Shown here in pieces: positions 54,501-64,000 of a stretch of DNA of 64,000 bases; positions within the stretch are counted from its first letter, which is position 1; each line of letters opens with the position of its first letter. The position numbers were made by a program, and so were the translations under genes. Location of the stretch: NCBI GenBank assembly GCA_934045905.1, contig OW203762.1, positions 42,819,702 to 42,883,701 on the forward strand, read 5' to 3'. The notes beneath the pieces are model-generated. The model had not been told where the DNA came from, made no database searches, and saw nothing but the letters and a program-made list of their open reading frames with translations. This DNA comes from Leuctra nigra (lineage: Eukaryota; Arthropoda; Insecta; Plecoptera; Leuctridae).

Positions 54501-57500
54501 TAAAAAAATATATATGATAACAATGAGAAAAAGTAGTAACACGAATCGTTTTTTTATCTCCTCGGTCCCATTCAGTGCGTACCTATACATTTAAAAAAAA
54601 CTGTTGCTAGTCAAGACTCAAGTGAAAAAAACATTGTTTAGGTAATAAAATATCACTTTATCCATTCTTAAGGAAAACACATGTCATATTATACAAGCAA
54701 ATGTTCAATTTCTTTTAAAATGTACCAAATATAGTTATGAATGTAATTTACGAATAAGATTTTTCTAAATTTATTTTGAATGAAATAGCTTTAAAGAAAA
54801 GTCCTTTACGAATACTAATTTTACCCTGGGGAAGTCTTCTTCGAACGGGTTGTGTGCTTACTCATTATCTTGAAGTATACAATTTTACAATCAATAGTGT
54901 GAAAATAAGTTATTTGAAAATACAATTGTGCTAGAAGACAGCCTCCTACTGCAGCAGAATCTATTATTCTATTATGTTACATTCCAAAACAAGTGTCATC
55001 TACGTACATTTGTATTTCTTTTGTGTCAAGACAACATAGGAAACCAAACCTCTGATAATCACAACACAACCCCCACCCCTTATCCACCAGCCACTGAATG
55101 TTTATCTCTAGATCTGAATGTGCTTTGTGTATTTTCCAAGCAATGGATTCACGATATTAATTGACCTTTTATTATTTGTTTATTGATTATGGTGTGTGTG
55201 TGGGGGGGGGTGTTTATGTGTTTATTACGCATAGATCATACAATCAATTAGTCTACCGGTCCTTATTCCTGATGATGATGGCATATTGTTGATACATCTA
55301 ATTGATTTATTGTTTGCGTTTCGATATTTTAGACAGAATGAATTATTTCGTGCATTTAGGTAGGTATTCTTTTAAAAATGCCATTACATATTGTTGACAT
55401 GTTTGTAAACTCACAGACGAAAGATTCCGCGTGAGGCAATCGATTGGCGTCAGAATACAATACTATTGTTCATTGTGCGTAGTTAACCTATTATTCTTTA
55501 TTCTACACAAAACGAAGTTTCCATACTCTCGAAACTGAAATAAATTTAGACATTATAATATTCATAGGTACGTGAAGTAGTAGAACTAAAGATTTCATTA
55601 TGAAACGGAATCGATGTCTGTTATTCGTTTGTTGTCTCAATACTTGGATATCCATAATAACTATCCAAACGAGTTTTCTCAAATGGTTGATACTACGTCA
55701 TATTCTGTCGTCATATTGAGGTATATTTGAGGTTTGAATCTTTCAATGTGACAAAATTATGAAGTTCACCTAGAATTCTACGAGCGGCTAGAGACAGAAG
55801 GTGCTCCAGGCGGCGTTGGGCGTGCGCATAAGTTTTATTGGGCAGCCTAAGGAATAAAACTCTCTATGGGTAGACAAAGTCGAACTGGCGAAAATTAAAA
55901 CTGGGCAACTTAAAAAAATAACTCTATGGTTAGGCAGAATTAAAACTTGTAAAAATTTCTAATAAAAAAGGACCACCCCGGCCGGAATCGAACCGGTGAC
56001 CCCTAACACCGTAAGCCAATGCACTGTCCATTGCGCCACCAGGACGGCGATACTGAAAGCCGTTCGTAACCACTAAACTAGCAAATGGGCGAAGATTTCA
56101 ACAAGACGCAATGTCGCTCGTCATACCTGCAGCATTACCTACGAACCTAATACTATCTGTGATCGCGATGGCAATCGGCGTGCCGCGATGGCGATGTTTC
56201 GGGTTATTGATGATCTACACAGCATCCCTCGACCTCTCATTTGAATATATATACTGGAAGGTATCATCGCTTACACAAATTAAAAAAGGATGATGTGAAA
56301 AAAAAGTTTTTCTAGGATCGGGAATCGAACCCGTTATGCAGGAACACAAGCCAGCTGCCTCCGATAATTCAGCTATTCAGGCCGACAGGGTATGGAGTTG
56401 ACAGCGAAGCTGCTGTGTTGGTAGATGAAGGGGAAGAGCGGAACGCTTAATATTGATAATTTTTCCACTTCCGGTTTGAAAATTTTGTTTTTTCTTGAAG
56501 TGGAGTGTCTAGCAATACATTGTCTTTAATGTTGCCAAATTTCAAAACTGTCGATGGACCCGTTTGACTTTTGAAAAAAATTAAAATTTAAAATTGGATA
56601 AATTCACTTCCGGTCAAAATATTTCATATTTTCTTTCAGAAGTACGCGTGAGAAGGGGGACTCTATGTGTCTACCAAATTTCAACTCTCTAGACCAAACC
56701 GTGCAATCTGTAGAAAAGGGCAAGCAAAACGACGTGCCTAGCCAGCCAGCCAGCCAACATGAAAGTCAATCCTTGCATGTTTGAGGCCCAAAATTCACCC
56801 CAAAGGGATGAACGCAGCACTTTGATATTTGGTTAGGTGTTGTCAGGTGGCTAAATATACCCGATAACCATGATTTTCAACTTTCATTTCTCACTGCATG
56901 TATGCCTGTCGACACCTCGTTTCGACCACTTAAGCCGTTGCGGTATAAGTCTCTGGTAGTAGCTCGCACGTTGTATGAGAGCGGTGCTTGGCAGCGTCGA
57001 GCTAGCGCCCGACTAGATAAGACTTCTCAAGTGTCATGCTTGAGAAGCAAATGACATCATTACAAATTCAAAACGTTTGGAAATAAAACCGAATCTGAAA
57101 CCTCTGAAACTATACAAACCTGAAGATTTTTTTGTCTCTGGACGCGTGGCTCACTATGCAGTTGTTACATACACCCCCCCCCCCCCCCCCCCCCCCTAAA
57201 AAAATAACGTTTAAATAAATACAAAAAAATGCTTAAACTCAATATCAATTTAGAATGTACAGCACCCTGGAGTTGAAATCTTGCACGTATCTGTCCGTTA
57301 TACAATACCTTTGCTATTAACTTTTAAGCTTCAACTCTCCCCTCCGAGCTTAATGACAATAATATGACAATATGAGCTAATATGACAGAGGGAAGCACGG
57401 AGAAGATAGAACAGCTTTGGGTCACTTACTCTGGTGTTGTCAAGACTGTGTTGATTGCGTCTGTAACCGTCTCATTTGTGATGCTGAGGAACGGAAGAAG

Positions 57501-60500
57501 ATATCCGTATCCAGCCTGTACAGCCTGGTTCATGTTTGTGTGCTGGTCACCAAAGATTGGAATGCCGATCACTGGTTTGCCGTGGTACATCGCCTCCTGT
57601 GTGCTGAGCAGTCCTCCGTGGGTTATAAATAACTTCACATTGGGATGCGCTGGAAAAACAAATCGCATATTTATTTTTATTTTTTGACAATTCAATTGCG
57701 CAATTGGATCATAGAATTGGATAATAGCAATTTTAATTGTCCTTGCAAACCCTCATTTGGAGCTGACAATCCTCAAGTTTCATATGTATATTCAATTTTA
57801 AACTTCGCTACTTCCAAACTGTGTTGTATGTAACTAACTACTGAAGCTAAAAATTAATTTAATTGAAATTGCAGAATCAAATTGAATTTTGTTTCATACC
57901 CAACAAATCAGCCTGAGGCAGCCACTTTCCAAGCTTCACATTCTTGGATTGTCCTGGTAAAACGTCGTCCTCCCATTTCCACAAAACCTTCTGTTTCAAT
58001 GCGCCGAATGCTTGTAGAAGTGCATCGCTTGTTTCTGGTGGTAGCTCGGAGCTTTTCAAGTTGGAGCCCATACTGAAGTAGATAACTCCATCTTTAGCAG
58101 AGTCAAGGAATTCTTGTAGATCCTGAAAAGTGACGAAGAAATAAAATAATCGGCATCTCCTTTGACACTTTGGGTGGTCCTAGAAGATCATGTGCAGGAG
58201 CTCTTACGGTTGGTAGTTTCTTGGGTGGTTTGATGTGCATTCCTCCGACTTCAATAATATTTGGCACATATGGTCGAGGAGATCTCAGACTAACATGGTT
58301 ATTCAACAACAGCAGAGATGTTTTTCTTTCTAGTTCGGTAATGTGTGGTACAGGTCCCACTCCAGTTCCTTGAAACTGTTCCTGCATGATACTATTTTGA
58401 GCGGGAATGTACATGATTCTTCTCATCAGTTTCATTAGCAATCCAGTGATTGTGTTGTGCAAACGTTCCAAAAATGTCATGTGATCTCCGTAGTTCAGTT
58501 GAAAGTCCGGTATGTAAGAATAGAAGTGTGGATTACCGACAAAGTCTCCCATCCATTCAGCTCCTCCAAATGGACACACTTGAATAATTGGTACTTGAAA
58601 CTTGTGAGCAAATCCAAGAACACACTCGTTGAAGAACGCTTCAGTAATGAGCACATCAAATGTGTCCGTATTTGTCTTGATGAATTCTTGAATAATGGGT
58701 TTGGAAAAAACTCTACTACACATACCCTTACTGGATCCAAATATCATCATTGCTATGGCTAATACGCTACTCTGTCCCATTGTAAACATGCTCCTTTTTC
58801 CTGAAACACAAATGTCTTGATGAATACTTACAACTTTGATTCACTGCCGAAGGATTTCTAACCTGCCATTATTTGGAGTGTGACCATCTCGTTGAATTTA
58901 GACAATACTGATATTGGAATGATCATGTTGCAAAGCATACATTGCTTTTTAAAAGCGGACACCTACACATTTTTTGAAAGTTTGATCTCATAAAAGTTTG
59001 ACCGGTTATTTTGCATGCATGCTATGAATTTGAAAACTCAGTTTATTTAATACATAGAAAACAGTTCCTAACATTTAGGAAATTCTTAAAATTGGTCCAT
59101 CGCTTTTGAAAACACAAGCTATGAGCGGTATTCAAATTGCACTTATTTGCAAAATATAAGTCATTACTCTCAATAAAAAAAAACGCTTTCAAATGCATAT
59201 TTATTCTGTAGAACTTTGTCGTTCAACATCACATCACGGGTTCGAATCACACTCGAGGAAAATCTTTTCATATTGCACTTGTTCTTTATTCACGTCTTAC
59301 TTGTTTTAATTCCCGTGACATCTTCTAGCTTGATATCGAGATCAATCTGCCTGATGTTTTTCGGCCCATTCTTCTGCGCCACGGCAGTGATAAGGGTTAT
59401 GTCATGACCCTTGGCTGCTAGTCCGTTGATTAGAGAGTTGAGGACTGTCAAGTGACTGGCAGCTGGGAAGGGGAACACGGCTAAGATTCTTCCAGCATCA
59501 GAAACATTTGACAAACTAGCCAATAGCAGCAAGCCAGCTACCACGCACTGCAAATAACAGAAATCAACAATCAACATACTACAAGCACGAAGTGCCCCTG
59601 AACGTGGATTGTGAGATAATCCAGAATTCACTGTAAATGAGATTCATTTTTTTACTAAGTATTTGAAATGTTATTTTTCCATTGAGGGGATGCTATTAGA
59701 TTAATACTAGGAAAACGCTCAGTGTAACGCGTTGATGAGCGAGCACGGGTAAGTGCAAATTCTCGAACCGGAAATGCGTACACAACGCTCAGAAAACATA
59801 TACATCCATATTGAATTGATGATTCACTCAATCAACATAAAAGTATCTGCTTTTCATTGAAACGTGAAAATAGCATCTAAGCACTGTGATACCTCAAGCA
59901 AATCAGATTCTTTTTTGTCTGGGGCTTAACGTCGCACTGTTCTGCAGCGAGGCTAATGGCAACGGATGAACTATTATGATGATGATTGGGAGATGATGGT
60001 GAAGAGTGGGTTAGGATGGAAGGTGAGAAGGAGGCGGTTGTGGCCTATTAGTAAGGTAGCTTCCCAGCATTTGCCTGTCGACTGAGGGAATACTACGAAA
60101 AAACCCCAGTCAGGAAGGACCAGACGGCCGCGGGAATCGAACCCGGGGCCTCCGGAATACAAGTTCAGAGCGTTACCACTCAGCCAAACTGTTCCCTAAA
60201 CAGATTCATGTTGCAGTGGAAAAACAGTAATTTATTAATTATTTCGATACTTCATTTCTGACAGTTATCAAAAATATCAATAAGTGCACACGTTCTTAAC
60301 TGATTGGGATGAAAATTTGTAAAATAAGAGACATTGTTGGTGCAAAATATGAGTTTGATCAGATTTATCGAAGACCATTTTCATTTTTCAACCTATCAGG
60401 AGATATTTAGTTAAATTTTAACCAATGAACGGATTTCAAAAAAAATAGAGTCTGCAAACAGAGAAGGTTGTTTTTACATGTGTGCAAAATTTCAGATCGA

Positions 60501-61486
60501 TCGGTGTAACGGTGCAACTTCCATTGCTCCATTTAGCAGCAAAAAACACAAAAAAACACAAAAAACAGAGGTCTGTGTCAAAAGAGTCAATAGGAGTCTC
60601 TCGCTTCGCTCGCTCAATTAATATCTTTATTGACAGTGCAATACATAAACACACACAAACAACACAAAACAACATTCTATTTCAAAGATATATTATTAGG
60701 TAGGTATCAAAGATGTGCATACTGCGAGTGCGGATCATGACATTGTGAGGTGAAAGCTCCTAAATCTGAGAATGTGTAATAACTTAAGTGCATTGCATCC
60801 TTCATTTCATTCTTTATTACTAGAAAAACGCTCGGTGTAACACGTTGATGAGCGAGCATCGAAACGCGCAACATCTCCAATCGGAATATCGTAACGCACA
60901 GAAAACATAATATACATACAAAGTGAATTGAAATGCGATCCACTCGATCAAAATAAAATTACCTGGTCTTCATTGAAACTGAGAATAGATATTTATACAC
61001 TCTGATCCATAAAGAAAATAAGTTCTAAGTTGCACTTAGATCTAACTAACTATCGAAGAACAAAAAATTAAAAAAAGATTATGACCAATTTGATATCATC
61101 CACTTGTCGCCGTCTAAAAGTCAAACTCAATTATATGTTTAGAATGTAGGTTTCTTTCCTCAATTATATGTTTTTTTTAAATTTATACAAAAATAATTCA
61201 AACAAATACAAAACTGTGGACGCAGCCACAAAGCCCCATTCGGGCCTTGAATATGGTAAATAATCAATACATAATATAATTAACATAAGTATAAAAGGAA
61301 CACATTCTAAACATTACACATATTACTTGTAATTCGATACAAGTAAAAATAATACCTAAGTAAATATCCCTTTTACAACCAGGTAGTATTCAATTTTTTT
61401 CTGCAGATTTTTCGAATTCATAGTATTCTCCTTTTAAAGAAATTAATATTAATCGTGGTAAAAGTACTACTTACAATTCGTGTCAT
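51596..61486 (-). CDS. UDP-glycosyltransferase B (UGT-B), six exons, about 529 aa
   Basis: Minus-strand exons are 61475-61486 (tentative, ATGACACGAATT then GTAAGT), 59301-59547, 58208-58800, 57900-58122, 57430-57649 and 51596-51890. Phases match UGT-A exon for exon; two exons have identical lengths (223 and 220 nt), so the genes are tandem duplicates. Visible are the signal peptide ([16 protein letters not shown]), SH at the catalytic His position, [30 protein letters not shown] with [27 protein letters not shown], a C-terminal helix and the ER-retention tail KKRN. The last exon lies beyond a 5.5-kb intron that contains a 942-bp palindrome and tRNA-like repeats. The last exon is much closer to UGT-A than the middle exons are. 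Role as for UGT-A: ER glucosylation of lipophilic compounds. Confidence 0.9.
52197..53138. mobile_element. 942-bp near-perfect palindromic foldback element
   Basis: The left arm (52197-52610) and right arm (52726-53138) are reverse complements with only about three differences over some 413 bp, around a 115-base purine-rich spacer. The ends read ATGTTGTACA / TGTACAACAT. GCCAAGCACC and TTGGCGCAT motifs lie in the arms. There is no open frame. It is in UGT-B intron 5 on the transcribed strand, so the pre-mRNA could fold into a long hairpin. Confidence 0.9.
53690..53773 (-). mobile_element. hAT-like element end (solo terminus)
   Basis: The segment ends TTACCCAACACTG, the complement of the terminus at 17485, and is preceded by GGAACTAGTTCC-type direct and inverted repeats as in that copy. 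The matching opposite end was not found. CTGGAAACTTTCCAGTT units repeat just upstream. Confidence 0.5.
53774..55970. other. AT-rich interior of UGT-B intron 5
   Basis: I see no exon, clear inverted repeat or recognisable element here. The short open frames near 53919, 54195 and 54928 lack domains and conservation cues. A G run lies at about 55203. Confidence 0.5.
55971..56049 (-). tRNA. tRNA-Arg(ACG)-like sequence, probable pseudogene or SINE head
   Basis: On the minus strand a TGGCGCAATGGACAGTGC A box, a seven-base loop reading TTACGGT (anticodon ACG) and a perfectly paired T arm (CCGG-TTCGATT-CCGG) are visible, followed by a T run that could stop RNA polymerase III. The acceptor stem is poorly paired and the anticodon stem relies on G-U pairs, so function is doubtful. 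Confidence 0.4.
56313..56390 (-). repeat. tRNA-like sequence (SINE head or pseudogene)
   Basis: The minus strand shows TAGCTGAATTATCGGAGGC as a possible A box and an intact T arm CGGGTTCGATTCCCG, then an A/T-rich run. The D and anticodon arms do not fold well. It is about 260 bases from the tRNA-Arg-like sequence and unlike it. Confidence 0.45.
56455..56780 (-). repeat. Diverged relative of the CCGGAAGTG repeat family
   Basis: Read on the minus strand, ACCGGAAGTG motifs at about 56612 and 56470 with surrounding AT-rich text resemble the degenerate units of the composite repeat, but without the CRE half. CCAGCCAGCCAGCCA at about 56741 marks the other end. Confidence 0.4.
57174..57196. repeat. 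Poly-C tract
   Basis: A run of more than 20 C residues followed by an A run lies in UGT-B intron 5. It is a homopolymer site where assembly length is unreliable. Confidence 0.8.
59706..60616 (-). repeat. GAGCGAGCG...CCTAGT repeat, minus copy split by a SINE
   Basis: The 3' end (ACTAGGAAAACGCTC) is at 59706 and the 5' end (CGCTTCGCTCGCTCA) at 60616. Without the SINE at 59911-60200 and its duplicated target, the length is about 610 bp and the order of blocks matches copy 1 at 8304-8912. It lies in the tentative UGT-B intron 1. Confidence 0.75.
59911..60200 (-). mobile_element. tRNA-derived SINE, copy 2, with TSD
   Basis: The minus-strand head has GGCTGAGTGGTAACGC (A box) and GGGTTCGATTCCC (B box). 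The body ends GTGCGACGTTAAGCCCC and then an AGAC-A tail. CAGATTC is duplicated at 59904-59910 and 60201-60207. The host repeat reads through when the SINE is removed, which proves the order of insertion. Confidence 0.88.
60829..60990 (-). repeat. GAGCGAGCG...CCTAGT repeat, 3' fragment
   Basis: ACTAGAAAAACGCTCGGTG then ACGTTGATGAGCGAGCA is the reversed 3' end of the family, with about 160 bases of matching interior (CACTCGATCAAAATAAAA). The 5' part is missing. Confidence 0.65.
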
Positions 61487-61739
61487 CCTGAGCCTCCTAC
61501 ACTCCGGTCGATTGCAACTTTAGAGATAATAGTGCATCGTGATTGATAACATTTACTACATAAAAATCCTGTGTTACATGACTTGAGATATCAAAAGTAA
61601 ATGAATGAGTTGATATAATTGTTTTTTATCACCCTATTTGTTGAACTGTTATCGACGGATCAAAGAAATTCTACATATTTTCTTGTTATGTAAAAGCATA
61701 ATGCAACATGACATTTTCTCCACGTGGTGATTTTATTGT

Positions 61740-61870
61740 AGAAGACGATACTGAATCTGAAAAATGGTTGGTCCCAATGATCATGCAATATTTGGCTTCA
61801 ACCAATCCACGGAATTTAAAAAAAAAAATAGTCTGCAAACCCCTGAGATACAATTGTGTGCAAAATTCGA
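61740..61870 (-). repeat. GAGCGAGCG repeat, internal fragment
   Basis: GGTTGGTCCCAATGATCATG and TCTGCAAACCCCTGAG match interior blocks seen at 60330-60480. The fragment ends exactly where the composite repeat begins, so the composite repeat probably inserted into this older copy. Confidence 0.5.
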
Positions 61871-64000
61871 CTATTCGACACTAAAAGTTGCAAAACGCCA
61901 CCTAGCGGAAAAAGTTAGCATCTATACCACGAGTTCTGCGCATTCAGGCAAGTCATTTAGATGTTAATCGTAACGAGTTCAGTAAAAGTTATAATTACAT
62001 CGCGAAATAACAGAAATTGATGAATACCTTAGTGTCAACAATCAAATACAATCGGCATATTTCATTACAGCACACATTCATTCAAATTCTTGTGAAAACG
62101 ATATGTCTATTCACCAAAAATCACCATTTGACAGATGCAAATTGTTTTTCTCACGGCCTTCTGAACACACATTTTTCTTGACGCATCGTTCAAACAACTG
62201 CAATCTGTCAAATGCTGCTTTTGGTGAATAGACAACTCGTTTTCACAAGAATTTGAATGAATGTGTGCTGTAATGAAATATGCCAATTGTATTTGATTGT
62301 TGACACTGAGGTAAGCATCAATTTATGTTATTTCGCGATGTATTTATAACTTTTTACTGAACTCGTTACGATTGACATCTAAGTGACTTGTATGTTAAAG
62401 TACGTACGCGCTGGGATTGTACTCGCGGGAGCGTCCATATTATATTTACTAGCGCACTCTCTAGGTACTTTTAGTGTCGAATCTAGTGGAGCGGTCGCTC
62501 CACGCCAGCCAAGTCGTACGGCGCGCGCACACTCTCATATAAAGGCTGGAGCAAACCCACTTTTACTGTAAGCATCAAAGTGGCATTTTCGGCCTACTGG
62601 ATCTTAAAATTGAGAAATCTCACATTGTTGCGAAATATCTTAATTTCGAGCTATGGCCCACCCTACAACATATACCAAATTTGGGAACAATAGGTTACGC
62701 CCTTTGCGCGCTAGAGGGCCGTGAAAACAGTGTTTTAGGGCGGTTTTCATAATCAGTAATCATAGTAGTAGGCTGGAGCTAAAATCCGGTAAACAGGCCA
62801 CAGCCTAAACGGCTGAACCGATTGATCTCACATTTTTACCACGTGTGCACTTTTGGCGTCTGATTTAACCTTGTCCCCATGAATTTTTTGTGCCGCCATT
62901 TTGAAACCGGAAGTGACGTCATATCTCGTCAACGGTTGGACCGATCGGAACGAAATTTGCGCCAATCGTTTCAGACGGTCATCTATATGGATTATCAATA
63001 TCAAAAGACTGAACATTATTTTAAATAAACCGGAAATGACGTCATGAAATTTAATATACATCGATTTGCATTTCAGCAACAACTGTTGATCCGATTGTCT
63101 TGATATTTATGTAACGTTTGTACTTTTGATATTTCATTTGACTTGTTATAAAACCAACCGGAAGCCGCCATTTTGAAACCGGAAGTGACATCATGTCTCA
63201 AAAACGGCTAAACAGATTAGAACAAAACCAGCGCTAAACGATTTAGACGGTCAACTTTATGTAATCAGTAATATTTGATGATTCAAATATCGAAACCGGA
63301 AATGACGTCACACATTTTATGACCTATACCGGAAATGACGTCATAAATATGCTAAATGACGCTAAATTCACCACTTTATACTTTAAAATAGATATAAGTA
63401 AACGTACTTTGTAAATAATTATAAATTCAAGGTTGCAGTGTTCTCGGCGGCCATTTTTAAAACCGGAAGTGACGTCATATATCGTAAACGGTTGTACCGA
63501 TTGCAACCTAAGTTTGGAAATGTGTTGGACTAATAATTATGAATTCAAGACGACATTATTTTCGGCCGCCATTGTTAAAACCGGAAGTGACGTCAAATAT
63601 CGAAAATGGCTGTACCGATTGCAATCAAATTTTGGAAATGTGTTGTACTAATAATTATGAATTCAAGACGACATTATTTTCGGCCGCCATTGTTAAAACC
63701 GGAAGTGACGTCATATATCGAAAATGGCTGTACCGATTGCAACCAAATTTTGGAAATGTGTTGTACTAATAATTATGAATTCAAGACGACATTATTTTCG
63801 GCCGCCATTGTTAAAACCGGAAGTGACGTCATATATCAAAAACGGCTGTACCGATTGCAACCAAATTTTGGAAATGTGTAGGAGTAATAATTATGAATTC
63901 AAGACGACATTATTTTCGGCCGCCATTGCTAAAACCGGAAGTGACGTCATATATCGAAAACGGCTGGACCGATTGTAACGAAACTTAAAGCTATTCTTCT
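61871..64000. mobile_element. 2.1-kb composite repeat, copy 2 (cut by window end)
   Basis: This matches 33526-35655 throughout at a constant offset of 28345. The foldback module is at 61871-62482, the TATA-like box at about 62538 and the 118-bp array from about 63425 to the window end. It lies upstream of UGT-B. The true right end is outside the window. Confidence 0.88.

Noticed and set aside
54928..55164. 78-aa frame in UGT-B intron 5
   Set aside because: No domain, biased composition, and no acceptor and donor pair that would place it in UGT-B.

Overview
The window is nuclear DNA from an insect or close arthropod. Genes are split by GT-AG introns, much of the intron space is transposons, and the single-copy sequence is AT-rich with many GTAGGTACCTACC-type motifs. 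The gene content (a MyTH4-FERM myosin, a KIF16B/Klp98A kinesin, tandem UDP-glycosyltransferases) fits an insect. I do not name the species.

Layout. Positions 1-1978 hold the 3' part of an RTE-type LINE, probably in an intron of the next gene. Positions 2261-5034 (+) are the last four exons of an unconventional myosin, most like myosin XV, encoding its C-terminal FERM region. Positions 7194-40601 (+) are a complete 21-exon kinesin-3 gene, Klp98A/KIF16B (1275 aa: motor, FHA, coiled coil, PX). On the minus strand follow two tandem UDP-glycosyltransferase genes: UGT-A (coding 43931 to about 48736) and UGT-B (51596 to about 61486). They share an exon plan, and both end in a membrane helix and a KKRN tail. 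The kinesin and UGT-A converge on 40602-43930.

The introns and spacers form a dense mobile-element record. There are four small hAT-type elements (three with exact 8-bp target duplications, one with a single mismatch), three TA-flanked Tc1/mariner-like MITEs and four members of a GTACACTTGGC-TIR MITE family. There is also a nearly complete RTE LINE (11681-14990) nested in an older transposon built of AAGATCTTG palindromes, two copies of a tRNA-derived SINE (one splitting another repeat) and several foldback elements. A 942-bp near-perfect palindrome lies inside UGT-B.

The most unusual object is a repeat of at least 2.13 kb present twice (33526-35655 and 61871-64000) and apparently identical. 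It joins a foldback module to a TATA-bearing stretch and then to a 118-bp tandem array in which every unit carries a joined ETS/CRE-like motif. It is cut by the window end, so its full extent is unknown. A second lead is a duplicated promoter plus first exon (48734-48870 and 49773-49890) upstream of UGT-A. All exon boundaries were read by eye from reading frame and splice sites; no transcript or database evidence was available.
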